Assembly: GCA_900545745.1 (NCBI GenBank)
Contig: URAD01000006.1
Location: 1-64,000, forward strand
Origin: an uncultured Collinsella sp.
GTDB lineage: Bacteria > Actinomycetota > Coriobacteriia > Coriobacteriales > Coriobacteriaceae
Reading direction: 5' to 3'
DNA length: 64,000 bases
The stretch's first letter is position 1, and each line of letters starts with the position of its first letter. Positions 8,519 to 16,828 of this stretch are shown piece after piece. Made by a program: the position numbers and the translations under genes. The notes beneath the pieces are model-generated. The model was given only the letters and a program-made list of their open reading frames with translations, was not told where the DNA came from and searched no databases.

Positions 8519-9463
8519 GTGGCGTTCAACCATAAGCACCTGATCGACATTACCGAGTACTCCGAAGAGGACATCAAGCTCATCCTCGAGACCGCCAAGG
8601 CGTTCTCCGAGGTCAACGAGCGTGCCATCAAGAAGGTCCCCACGCTCAAGGGCAAGACCATCGTCAACATGTTCAACGAGCCCTCGACGCGCACCCGCAG
8701 CTCCTTCGAGCTCGCCGAGAAGCGTCTTTCGGCCGACAGCCTCAACTTTGGCGGCTCCTCGACCTCCACGGTCAAGGGCGAGAGCCTCGTCGACACTGTC
8801 GAGACCCTCAACGCCTACAAGATCGACTGCATCGTCGTGCGCGATAAGCACGCCGGTGCTCCCTACATCGTCACGCAGAACTCGCCCGCGAGCGTCATCT
8901 GCGCCGGTGACGGCAAGCACAACCATCCCACGCAGGCCCTGCTCGACCTGTACACCATCTGGGAGCACAAGGGTGACTTCCACGGTCTGAAGGTCGCCGT
9001 CGTCGGCGATATCGCGCACTCCCGCGTCTGCGGCTCGCTGATCCCCGCGTTGAAGATCATGGGCTGCGAGACCTACGCCGTCGCCCCCGGCACGCTGCTG
9101 CCGCCGGCGCCCGAGGTCCTGGGCTGCGACCACGTGACGAGCGACCTCGATTCCGTCCTGCCCGAGCTGGACGTCGTCTACATGCTGCGCGTGCAGCAGG
9201 AGCGTCTCGAGGGTGCCCCGTTCCCGACCATTCGTGAGTACCACAAGCTCTTCGGTCTGACCAAGGACCGCGAGAAGCTCATGAAGCCCGACGCGATTAT
9301 CTGCCACCCGGGCCCCATCAACCGCGGTGTCGAGTTCGACTCCTATATGGCCGACCACCCGCAACGCTCCGTCATCCTGGAGCAGGTCTACGCCGGTATC
9401 TGCGTGCGTATGGCTATCCTGTATCTGCTGCTTGGAGGTGCCGATAATGGCCTTGCTTCTTAA
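8519..9463 (+). CDS. pyrB: aspartate carbamoyltransferase catalytic subunit
   Basis: First committed step of pyrimidine synthesis: carbamoyl phosphate plus aspartate to carbamoyl aspartate. 314 residues from the GTG at 8519. The carbamoyl-phosphate loop is EPSTRTRSSFE (54-64) and the second signature is HPTQALLD (136-143). An in-frame GTG at 8507 overlaps the pyrR stop but sits on its own Shine-Dalgarno (GGAGG, 8503-8507), so 8519 is preferred. No regulatory subunit gene (pyrI) is present. Confidence 0.95.
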   Translation: MAFNHKHLIDITEYSEEDIKLILETAKAFSEVNERAIKKVPTLKGKTIVNMFNEPSTRTRSSFELAEKRLSADSLNFGGSSTSTVKGESLVDTVETLNAYKIDCIVVRDKHAGAPYIVTQNSPASVICAGDGKHNHPTQALLDLYTIWEHKGDFHGLKVAVVGDIAHSRVCGSLIPALKIMGCETYAVAPGTLLPPAPEVLGCDHVTSDLDSVLPELDVVYMLRVQQERLEGAPFPTIREYHKLFGLTKDREKLMKPDAIICHPGPINRGVEFDSYMADHPQRSVILEQVYAGICVRMAILYLLLGGADNGLAS

Positions 9464-10736
9464 GAATGCCCACGTCGTCGACCCGTCCGTCGAGCTCGAC
9501 GGTGTCGTTGACGTCCTGATTGACGGCGACAAGATCGCCGAGGTCGGCGAGAATCTCGCCGTCGAGGGAGCCGAGGTCCGCGACCTTTCCGGCAAGTACC
9601 TCGTCCCCGGCCTGGTGGACATGCACGTCCACCTGCGCGAGCCCGGCTACGAGGTCAAAGAGGACATTGAGAGCGGCACCCGCGCAGCTGCCAAGGGCGG
9701 CTTTACCGGCGTGTGCGCCATGCCCAACACCGACCCCGTTACCGACAACGGTACCGTCGTTGAGTTTGTCAAGTCCCGCGCTGCCGAGGTCGGCCACTGC
9801 CGCGTCTATCCGTCGGGCGCCATGACCCGCGGTCTTAAGGGCGAGGCCATGTCCGAGATGGGCGATATGGTCGCCCACGGCGCCGTCGCCTTCACCGACG
9901 ACGGTCGCGGCGTGCAGGGCGCAGGCATGCTCCGTCGCTGCATGGACTACGGCAAGATGTTCGGCAAGGTCTTTATGAGCCACTGCCAGGACGAGGACCT
10001 GGTCGGCCACGGCCAGATCAATGAGGGCAAGGTCTCGACCCGCCTGGCTCTCGAGGGCTGGCCGGCTGCCGGCGAGGAGCTCCAGATCACCCGCGACATC
10101 GAGATCGCCAAGCTGACCGGTGCCAAGCTGCACATCCAGCACATCTCCACCGCCCATGGCCTGGAGATCGTGCGTGCCGGTAAGGCCGCTGGCGTTCAGG
10201 TTACCTGCGAGGCCACCCCGCATCACATGTTCCTGACCGAGAACGACCTGGACGAGACCTACAACACCTCGCTCAAGGTCAATCCGCCGCTGCGTACCGA
10301 GGAGGATGCCGAGGCCATCCGTCAGGGCGTCATCGACGGCACCGTCGACGTTATCGTCACCGATCACGCTCCCCACACCCCGTGGGAGAAGGCCCGCGAG
10401 TTCGAGCTTGCGCCCTTTGGCATGATCGGTCTCGAGACCTCGCTGTCGCTCGTGCTCACCGAGCTGGTCAACACGGGCAAGATGAGCATGGGCCGTATGG
10501 TCGAGCTCATGGCCATCAAGCCGCGTGAGATCCTGGCCCTCGACCAGGTTCAGGTCAAGGCGGGCTCCGTTGCCGACCTGACCGTGTTCGACCCCTCTGC
10601 CACCTGGACGGTCGGCGAGGACGGTTACGAGTCGCGCGCCGAGAACTCCGGTTTTGCCGGCCGCACGCTTACCGGTCGTGCCACCGATGTGTTTGTCGGC
10701 GGTAAGCAGACGCTCGCCGACGGCTGCATCTGCTAG
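9447..10736 (+). CDS. pyrC: dihydroorotase
   Basis: Cyclises carbamoyl aspartate to dihydroorotate. 429 residues of the amidohydrolase superfamily, class I type. Metal ligands are in HVHLREPG (60-67), the later HISTAHG segment and DHAPH near residue 307. The ATG at 9447 has GGAGGTG six nt upstream and overlaps pyrB by 17 bp, so translation is probably coupled. Confidence 0.96.
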   Translation: MALLLKNAHVVDPSVELDGVVDVLIDGDKIAEVGENLAVEGAEVRDLSGKYLVPGLVDMHVHLREPGYEVKEDIESGTRAAAKGGFTGVCAMPNTDPVTDNGTVVEFVKSRAAEVGHCRVYPSGAMTRGLKGEAMSEMGDMVAHGAVAFTDDGRGVQGAGMLRRCMDYGKMFGKVFMSHCQDEDLVGHGQINEGKVSTRLALEGWPAAGEELQITRDIEIAKLTGAKLHIQHISTAHGLEIVRAGKAAGVQVTCEATPHHMFLTENDLDETYNTSLKVNPPLRTEEDAEAIRQGVIDGTVDVIVTDHAPHTPWEKAREFELAPFGMIGLETSLSLVLTELVNTGKMSMGRMVELMAIKPREILALDQVQVKAGSVADLTVFDPSATWTVGEDGYESRAENSGFAGRTLTGRATDVFVGGKQTLADGCIC

Positions 10737-10756
10737 CATAGCCTTATCGCTTTTGT

Positions 10757-10794
10757 GCGCGGTGCCCTTGCGGTGCCGCGCTTTCTGTTCGTTT
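10757..10794 (+). terminator. weak intercistronic hairpin between pyrC and pyrK
   Basis: GCGCGG (10757-10762) pairs with CCGCGC (10776-10781), followed by a T-rich TTTCTGTTCGTTTT. It may be a partial terminator lowering expression of pyrKDF, or nothing. Confidence 0.3.
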
Positions 10795-10828
10795 TGACCA
10801 TGCAATCGCATGGGGGATTGGAGCGTCT

Positions 10829-11620
10829 ATGCCCACACCTTCCACTGCACGCATGCACGACTTCGAGGTCGTCTCGAACCAGGAGATCGCCGACGGCATC
10901 TTCTCGCTCGTCATCTCGGCCCCCAAGCTTGCAAGTGCGCTCAAGCCCGGTCAGTTTGTGAACATTGCCGTGCCCGGCGATGCGTCCTCGCTGCTTCGCG
11001 TGCCCCTGAGCTTCTATCGCGCCGACGCCCAGGCCGGTACCGTCGAGCTGTGGTACGCCGTCGTGGGTGACGACACCCGTCGTCTGTCGCAGATGGCCCC
11101 CGGCTCCACCTCTAACCTGCTGGGCCCCGGTGGCCGTGGCTGGATGGTACCCGAGGGCACCAGGAAGGCCCTGCTCGTCGCCGGCGGCATCGGCGTTCCG
11201 CCCGTGCTGTGCCTCGCCGGCATGCTTGCCGAGCAGGGTGTGGCCGTCGACGTGTGCCTGGGCTTTGGCACCGCGTCCAAGGCCGTGGGCATCGATGAGT
11301 TCCGCGCTCTGTGCGACACGGTCAACGTTTGCACTGACGACGGTTCGCTCGGCACGCACGGTTTTTGCACCGATCCTGCCGCCGAGCTGCTCGGCGAGGG
11401 CGGCTACGACTATGTCGCCAGCTGCGGTCCCGCCGTCATGATGAAGAAGGTCGCCGCCGCTGCCGCCGAGGCCGGTGCGTACTGCGAGGTGTCGCTCGAG
11501 CGCATGATGAGCTGTGGCTTTGGCGCCTGCAACACCTGCAATGTCGAGACGGTCGACGGTATGAAGGGTGCTTGCATGTGCGGCCCCGTGTTCGATGCTT
11601 CCAAGGTGGTGGTCTTCTAG
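10829..11620 (+). CDS. pyrK: dihydroorotate dehydrogenase electron-transfer subunit PyrK
   Basis: 263 residues, a ferredoxin-reductase-like protein that passes electrons from PyrD to NAD+. An FAD domain is followed by an NAD-binding domain (LLVAGGIGVPP) and a C-terminal [2Fe-2S] site (CGFGACNTC plus a downstream CMCG). Its presence makes the downstream PyrD class 1B, suited to anaerobic life. GGAG lies 5 nt before the ATG at 10829. The stop overlaps the pyrD start (TAGTG). Confidence 0.94.
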   Translation: MPTPSTARMHDFEVVSNQEIADGIFSLVISAPKLASALKPGQFVNIAVPGDASSLLRVPLSFYRADAQAGTVELWYAVVGDDTRRLSQMAPGSTSNLLGPGGRGWMVPEGTRKALLVAGGIGVPPVLCLAGMLAEQGVAVDVCLGFGTASKAVGIDEFRALCDTVNVCTDDGSLGTHGFCTDPAAELLGEGGYDYVASCGPAVMMKKVAAAAAEAGAYCEVSLERMMSCGFGACNTCNVETVDGMKGACMCGPVFDASKVVVF

Positions 11621-12543
11621 TGGGTACCGTGAACATGGCCGTCGATTTCGGCGGCGTCAAGATGCAAAACCCCATCAACACCGCAGCCGGTACCTTTGGC
11701 TACGGCTGGCAGTTCCAGAACTTCTTTGATGTTTCCCAGCTGGGCGCCATCACCACCAAGGGTTGCGCAGCCGAGCCCTGGCCCGGTAACCCCGCGCCCC
11801 GCATGGCCGAGATCCCCGGCGGTATGATCAACTCCGTGGGCCTTCAGAACCCCGGCGTGGCCGCCTTTGCTCGCGAGTCCGGTCCGTGGCTCGAGCAGCT
11901 CTCCAAGGACGGCTGCCAGGTCATCTGTCAGGTTGCCGGCCACTCCGTTGACGAGTTTGTCCGCGCACTCGAGATGTATGTCGAGCTGTGCCCCTGGGCT
12001 GCCGGCTACGAGATCAACGTGAGCTGCCCCAATATCGCCGCCGGCGGTGCCGCCATGGGCTCCACGCCCGAGGGCGCCTCTTCCGTTATGGCTGCCTGCC
12101 GCAAGGTGACCGATAAGCCGCTGTTCGTGAAGATGGCGCCGGTCAACGTCGCCGAGATCGCCCGCGCCCTCGAGGCTGCCGGCGCCGACGGCCTTTCGGT
12201 CATCAACTCCATCCAGGGCATGGCCATCGACGTCCATACCCGCAAGTCCCGCGTGGCCAAGCCCAAGGGCGGCCTTTCGGGCCCGCTGTGCCACCACATC
12301 GCCGTGCGCATGGTCTGGGAGGTTGCCCAGGCCGTCGATATCCCCATCAACGGTGTCGGCGGTGTCATGACCGGAGAAGATGCGGCCGAGTTTATCCTGG
12401 CCGGCGCCACCTGCGTGTCGGTCGGTATGGCCAACTTCGTCGATCCGTGCGCTTCGCTCAAGATCGCGCATGAGCTCGAGGCCTGGGCCGAGTCCCAGGG
12501 CGTAAAGGACATCAACGAACTGGTAGGTGCTTTCGAATGCTAG
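11620..12543 (+). CDS. pyrD: dihydroorotate dehydrogenase, class 1B catalytic subunit
   Basis: 307 residues, FMN TIM barrel. NVSCPN carries the catalytic cysteine typical of class 1 enzymes (class 2 uses serine), and the C-terminal phosphate-binding segment (INGVGGVMTGEDA) is clear. The GTG at 11620 overlaps the pyrK stop and lies 8 nt after AAGGTGG; an ATG at 11635 is the alternative start. It forms a PyrK2-PyrD2 complex in the family. Confidence 0.95.
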   Translation: MGTVNMAVDFGGVKMQNPINTAAGTFGYGWQFQNFFDVSQLGAITTKGCAAEPWPGNPAPRMAEIPGGMINSVGLQNPGVAAFARESGPWLEQLSKDGCQVICQVAGHSVDEFVRALEMYVELCPWAAGYEINVSCPNIAAGGAAMGSTPEGASSVMAACRKVTDKPLFVKMAPVNVAEIARALEAAGADGLSVINSIQGMAIDVHTRKSRVAKPKGGLSGPLCHHIAVRMVWEVAQAVDIPINGVGGVMTGEDAAEFILAGATCVSVGMANFVDPCASLKIAHELEAWAESQGVKDINELVGAFEC

Positions 12544-13253
12544 AGACCGATGCCCGCGACCGCGTAATCGTCGCCCTCGACTGCGACCGTGAGCGTGCGC
12601 TCGAGCTTGCCCACGAGCTTTCGGGCCATGCCGCCTGGCTCAAGGTTGGCATGACGCTCTATTACGCCGAGGGTCCCCAGATCGTCAAGACATTCAAGGA
12701 CCTGGGCTTTAAGGTCTTCCTTGACCTTAAGTTCCATGATATTCCGCATCAGGTTCGCGGTGCCGCCCGCTCGGCCTCGCTTGCCGGTGCCGATCTGCTT
12801 TCGGTCCACGGTTTGGGTTCGGGCGCCATGCTCGCTGCCTGCCGCGAGGGTGCCGAGGAGGCGCGCGAGGACCGCGCTAAGCTCGTCGCCATCACCGTTC
12901 TTACGAGCATGAATCAGGATGCCTTGAGCGAGATTGGCGTCGAGTCGCCCGTGGCCGAGGAGGCCGCCCGCCTGGCAAAGCTCGCTCAGGCCAACGGCAT
13001 CGATGGCATCGTGTGCTCGCCGATGGAGGCTCACGACATGCGTGAGCTGCTGGGTCCCGATGCCCTGATCGTGACTCCGGGCGTGCGTCCGGTGGGTGCC
13101 GCCCTTGGTGACCAGTCCCGCGTGGCGACGCCTTCCCAGGCTATCGAGCGTGGCGCCAGCCACATTGTGGTGGGCCGTCCCATCACCGGTGCCGACGATC
13201 CGGTTGCCGCCTTTGACGCTATCGTCGCCGAGCTGGTCGAAAACGTCGCGTAA
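12537..13253 (+). CDS. pyrF: orotidine 5'-phosphate decarboxylase
   Basis: Makes UMP from OMP. 238 residues; the catalytic Asp-Lys-Asp array is DLKFHDIP (63-70), and the phosphate loop is near HIVVGRPIT. The ATG at 12537 overlaps the pyrD stop by 7 bp. The cluster ends here. pyrE and carAB, needed for a complete pathway, are not in this window. Confidence 0.96.
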   Translation: MLETDARDRVIVALDCDRERALELAHELSGHAAWLKVGMTLYYAEGPQIVKTFKDLGFKVFLDLKFHDIPHQVRGAARSASLAGADLLSVHGLGSGAMLAACREGAEEAREDRAKLVAITVLTSMNQDALSEIGVESPVAEEAARLAKLAQANGIDGIVCSPMEAHDMRELLGPDALIVTPGVRPVGAALGDQSRVATPSQAIERGASHIVVGRPITGADDPVAAFDAIVAELVENVA

Positions 13254-13298
13254 AAGATTCCCCTAAGTCACCACTTTTGGGTCTCATTAGCACAAAAT

Positions 13299-13356
13299 AG
13301 CCCCTGTGCCTGCGTAAACTTTCCCATCCTTTGTGTGGAATCGCAGGTCAGGGGCT
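13299..13356 (+). terminator. hairpin after the pyr operon, possible terminator
   Basis: Left arm 13299-13314 and right arm 13342-13356 pair as AGCCCCTG/CAGGGGCT plus CCTGCG/CGCAGG around a one-base asymmetry. The downstream TTAACTTT is a poor U-run, so termination may be inefficient. Confidence 0.45.
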
Positions 13357-13416
13357 TAACTTTGGGCGCAGTATATTGCACTTTTTGCGGGTATCGTCTA
13401 ACCTATGGACCCGCGA

Positions 13417-13453
13417 TTGGGCATTTTGTACGTTCTACGTGCTAAAATGCCAA
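13417..13453 (+). promoter_or_regulatory. mihF promoter inside an imperfect inverted repeat
   Basis: The extended -10 TGCTAAAAT (13440-13448) lies in the right arm of an inverted repeat: TTGGGCATTTTGTACG (13417-13432) against CGTGCTAAAATGCCAA (13438-13453), with 7-bp GCATTTT/AAAATGC cores. The layout suggests an operator overlapping the promoter. Confidence 0.45.
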
Positions 13454-13492
13454 TTATTGAATCAGAAATAACCCAACTATTTGGAGGTACGA

Positions 13493-13801
13493 ATGGCACT
13501 CCCTCAGCTTACCGACGAGCAGCGCAAGCAGGCTCTTGAGAAGGCTGCTGCCGCACGTCATGCCCGCGCTGAGCTTCGCGAGCAGATCAAGAAGGGCGAG
13601 AAGTCCCTCGAGTCCGTGCTCAACTCCGATGACCCCATCGCTTCCCGCATGAAGGTTTCCACCCTCATCGAGTCTCTCCCTGGTTATGGCAAGGCCAAGG
13701 CCGCCAAGATCATGGAGGAGCTCGGTATCTCCGCTACCCGTCGCGTCCAGGGCCTCGGCGTCCGTCAGCGCGAGCAGCTCCTCGAGCAGCTGACCAAATA
13801 A
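13493..13801 (+). CDS. mihF: actinobacterial integration host factor (mIHF)
   Basis: A 102-residue DNA-binding and bending protein of the actinobacterial IHF family, unrelated to proteobacterial IHF. A basic N-terminal helix (ALEKAAAARHARAELREQIK) precedes the H2TH-like module (LIESLPGYGKAKAAKIMEEL). In mycobacteria and Streptomyces it is an essential nucleoid protein encoded just upstream of gmk, as here. The ATG at 13493 follows GGAGGT by 5 nt; gmk starts immediately after the TAA. Confidence 0.93.
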   Translation: MALPQLTDEQRKQALEKAAAARHARAELREQIKKGEKSLESVLNSDDPIASRMKVSTLIESLPGYGKAKAAKIMEELGISATRRVQGLGVRQREQLLEQLTK

Positions 13802-14371
13802 GTGAGCGCTCAGGATTCCAAGCTCTTTGTGATTTCTGGACCGTCAGGCGCAGGCAAGGGTACGCTCGTCACTCGTGTGCGCGAGCGCCGCTCGAACCTG
13901 GGCCTGACGGTTTCGGCTACCACGCGAGCACCACGCAAAGGTGAGGTCGACGGCGTCAGCTACTTTTTTCTGACGCGCGAGGAGTTCGACCGCCGCGTGG
14001 CAAACGGTGAGTTTGTTGAGTGGGCCGAGGTCCACGGTAACTGCTACGGCACGTTGGTGAGCGAGGTCACATCCAAGCTCGCCTCGGGCGCGTCTCTGAT
14101 TTTGGAGATCGATGTCCAGGGCGCCCTGCAGGTGAAGGAGCGTTTCCCCGAGGCCGTGCTGATCTTTATCAAGCCGCCTTCGCTTGAGGTGCTTCGCGAG
14201 CGTCTAGTCGGTCGCGGTACCGAGACGCCCGAGACGATTGAGCTGCGTATGGCAAACGCCGCCGATGAGCTTGCCCTTGCCGACCGCTACGACGACGTCG
14301 TGGTTAATGACGATCTCGACCGCGCGACCGATGAGCTCGTTCGCGTTCTCGATATGCATGAAAGGATCTGA
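13802..14371 (+). CDS. gmk: guanylate kinase
   Basis: Phosphorylates GMP to GDP. 189 residues; the P-loop is SGPSGAGKG (12-20), followed by the GMP-binding region (SATTRAPRKGEVDGVSY). The GTG start abuts the mihF stop with no gap, so translational coupling is likely. Confidence 0.96.
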   Translation: MSAQDSKLFVISGPSGAGKGTLVTRVRERRSNLGLTVSATTRAPRKGEVDGVSYFFLTREEFDRRVANGEFVEWAEVHGNCYGTLVSEVTSKLASGASLILEIDVQGALQVKERFPEAVLIFIKPPSLEVLRERLVGRGTETPETIELRMANAADELALADRYDDVVVNDDLDRATDELVRVLDMHERI

Positions 14372-14376
14372 GGTCC

Positions 14377-14658
14377 GTGTCCGTTGTAAAGCCTTGCATT
14401 GACGATCTTCTGGAGAAGACCGATCACAACCGCTTCCTGCTCGCTTCGCTTGCCTCCAAGCGCGCCTGCGACATCAATAGCATGCTGCGTGGCCAGCACA
14501 GTCGCGTGCTTGCCGTCCAGGATGTCGATGACATCACCATCGGGCTTTCCGGTGCCGATACCATCTCGATGGCTATGGACGAGATTGTCGACGGCGACAT
14601 CTCTTACGACGAGGCCCGTTACGAGAAGGCGCTCGGCCACAAGGTTGCTGAAGCCTAA
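14377..14658 (+). CDS. rpoZ: RNA polymerase omega subunit
   Basis: 93 residues, a small subunit that aids RNA polymerase assembly. The family motif is DLLEKTDHNRFLLASLASKRA. GTG start at 14377 with AAAGGATCTGAGG upstream. The mihF-gmk-rpoZ order is conserved in actinobacteria. Confidence 0.93.
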   Translation: MSVVKPCIDDLLEKTDHNRFLLASLASKRACDINSMLRGQHSRVLAVQDVDDITIGLSGADTISMAMDEIVDGDISYDEARYEKALGHKVAEA

Positions 14659-15903
14659 ATGGCGGCTCGCGTCTGCCTGGTCCACTATCACGAGGTTGGA
14701 CTGAAGGGTAAGAACCGCGCATATTTTGAGCATATCCTCATGGATAACATCAAGGCGGCCTTGGCCGCCTTTTCCGTGAATGCCGTGTCTCGAATTTCCG
14801 GTTATATCCTCGTGACCTTTAATGAACATCAGGCCGACGAGGCGGCGCGTGTTATCCGCACCGTCCCCGGCGTTGCCCGTGTGTCCCTGGCGTACCACAC
14901 CAACCGCGACCCGCAGGAGTACTGCGCCGCCGCCGTCAAGGCCCTGCGCGAGTTTGGCCCCTTCGATTCGTTTAAGGTGCACGCCAAGCGCTCCAATACC
15001 GACTATGAGCTCACCTCGATTGATATCAATCGTCAGGTGGGCGAGGTGCTGTGCGAGGCCTTCCCCGATAAAAAGGTTCAAATGCACGACCCCGATGCGA
15101 TGGTGCACGTACTGGTGGTACAGGGTAGCGTTTACGTGTACGCGCGCTCCGAGCGCGGCGTGGGCGGTCTGCCGGTGGGTTCTGCCGGCAAGGTCGTGAC
15201 GCTTCTGTCGTCGGGCATCGATTCTCCGGTGGCGACCTGGATGCTCGCGCGTCGCGGTGCGGTGTGCGTGCCGGTACATTTCTCCGGTCGTCCGCAGACT
15301 CCCGATACGAGCGAGTATTTGGTGCAGGACATCATCCGTGCGCTTGAGCCGGGTGTCCAGATCGGCCGCCTGTACGTGGTGCCGTTTGGCGATTGCCAGC
15401 GTGAGATTTCGGTCACCTGCCCCAGCAACCTGCGCGTGATCATGTATCGCCGCATCATGTATTCGGTTGCCGAGCGCATTGCGCATATCGAGGGCGCCAA
15501 GGCCATCGTGACCGGTGAGTCGCTCGGTCAGGTCGCCTCCCAGACGCTCGAGAACATCATGGCCGTCAACGAAGCCGTGAAGATTCCTGTGTTCCGTCCG
15601 CTCATCGGGTCTGACAAGCAGGAGATCATTGCGCGCGCTCAGGAGATCGGTACGTTCGATATTTCTACTGAGGCAGCGCCCGACTGCTGCACGCTGTTTA
15701 TGCCGCGTCGTCCCGAGACGCACGCCAAACTCGATGCCGTGCACGAGGCCTGGGAGCTGTTCGACCACGAGGAGATGATTGAGCGCTTGCTTAAGCAGAC
15801 CGAGTATATCGACTTCTCCAGCAACACGTATAAGGCCCCTAAGACCTTAAAACGCAAACATTCGGAGCTTGCTCCGCGTGAGATTTACCAAGATCACGAG
15901 TAG
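14659..15903 (+). CDS. thiI: tRNA 4-thiouridine synthase ThiI
   Basis: 414 residues. An N-terminal ferredoxin-like and THUMP region (about 1-165) is followed by a PP-loop ATPase domain with SSGIDSPVA. It adenylates U8 of tRNA and accepts sulfur, and may contribute to thiazole synthesis. There is no C-terminal rhodanese domain as in E. coli; Cys residues in the C-terminal part (APDCCTLFMP) may serve the sulfur relay, which is inference. The ATG directly follows the rpoZ TAA. Confidence 0.93.
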   Translation: MAARVCLVHYHEVGLKGKNRAYFEHILMDNIKAALAAFSVNAVSRISGYILVTFNEHQADEAARVIRTVPGVARVSLAYHTNRDPQEYCAAAVKALREFGPFDSFKVHAKRSNTDYELTSIDINRQVGEVLCEAFPDKKVQMHDPDAMVHVLVVQGSVYVYARSERGVGGLPVGSAGKVVTLLSSGIDSPVATWMLARRGAVCVPVHFSGRPQTPDTSEYLVQDIIRALEPGVQIGRLYVVPFGDCQREISVTCPSNLRVIMYRRIMYSVAERIAHIEGAKAIVTGESLGQVASQTLENIMAVNEAVKIPVFRPLIGSDKQEIIARAQEIGTFDISTEAAPDCCTLFMPRRPETHAKLDAVHEAWELFDHEEMIERLLKQTEYIDFSSNTYKAPKTLKRKHSELAPREIYQDHE

Positions 15904-15913
15904 TTGCCTGCAT

Positions 15914-15948
15914 AGACCGACGATACGCCTGTATCGTCGGTCTTTTGC
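15914..15948 (+). terminator. rho-independent terminator after thiI
   Basis: Perfect 13-bp stem (AGACCGACGATAC, GCCT loop, GTATCGTCGGTCT) with a T-run at 15941-15945. Confidence 0.9.
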
Positions 15949-16117
15949 TATCTGGGCAAATGATGCCAAGATGTTCATTCGCTGACGTGTGGCTGAATAA
16001 ATGGACACTTTTCCGCAAGGTTTTGGTCAGCTTTTGGTTTGACCGCGAAAACTGGTGTGGACGTGCGGAAGCTGCGGCGTTCGTTTCCTGACACGATGGT
16101 GTTGGGAGGTGTTTGCT
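15949..16117. other. gap upstream of comEA
   Basis: 169 bp between the thiI terminator and comEA. TTGACC occurs near 16040 but without a matching -10. I see no other element. Confidence 0.4.
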
Positions 16118-16828
16118 ATGGCGCAGCGCGAGCAACACGAACGGGTTAAACGTATGGACCGCTGGGCAGGAAAGCTGCTCGGGCATAAAGCGGTGGTGGT
16201 GGCGATTCTGGTTGTCATTGCCGCCGCGAGCGGCTTGGCGATGGCAAGTTTTAGTAGCCGCTCCAGCGGCGTGTCGTTTGAGCATAGTGATGAGGCAAGC
16301 GCCTCGGATGCGCGCGGGGCCGGGGATGCCTCTCCTGATGATGCCGATGAGTCGTCTGCCAAGAGTTCCTCTGCTGCGGAGGTGTACGTCGATGTGGATG
16401 GCGCCGTTGTGAGGCCTGGCGTGTATCGGCTCAAAGATGGAGCACGGGTGTCCCAAGCTATCGACGCCGCCGGAGGGCTTACGGCCGAGGCGGATGTGAC
16501 AGGGCTTAACCGTGCGTCCAAGATCACAGATGGCCAAAAGATCTATGTTCCGACGGTGGGGGAGCAACAAGCGGCTGCGGCGGTCGGCGGGGCCGAAAGT
16601 AGTGCTGCCACGACCCCTGGCGCGGGGTCTTCGTCGGGGCTCGTGAACATCAATACGGCAAGTGCGGCGGAGCTGCAGACGCTCTCGGGTATTGGGCCTT
16701 CTATGGCTCAGTCGATTATCGATGAGCGGACAAAGAACGGCGCTTTTGCCTCAGTTGATGACCTGATGCGCGTATCGGGAATCGGTGAGAAGAAGCTCGC
16801 CAAAATCAAAGATTGCATTTGCGTATGA
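16118..16828 (+). CDS. comEA: competence protein ComEA, membrane-anchored DNA receptor
   Basis: 236 residues. One N-terminal membrane segment (about 27-45, AVVVAILVVIAAASGLAMA), a Ser/Asp-rich linker, a SLBB domain (VYVDVDGAVVRPGVYRL onward) and a C-terminal double helix-hairpin-helix (INTASAAELQTLSGIGPSMA, LMRVSGIGEKKLAKIK). It binds incoming double-stranded DNA outside the membrane and hands it to ComEC. The ATG at 16118 has GGGAGGTG upstream; an earlier in-frame start at 16055 lacks one. Overlaps comEC by ATGA. Confidence 0.93.
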   Translation: MAQREQHERVKRMDRWAGKLLGHKAVVVAILVVIAAASGLAMASFSSRSSGVSFEHSDEASASDARGAGDASPDDADESSAKSSSAAEVYVDVDGAVVRPGVYRLKDGARVSQAIDAAGGLTAEADVTGLNRASKITDGQKIYVPTVGEQQAAAAVGGAESSAATTPGAGSSSGLVNINTASAAELQTLSGIGPSMAQSIIDERTKNGAFASVDDLMRVSGIGEKKLAKIKDCICV

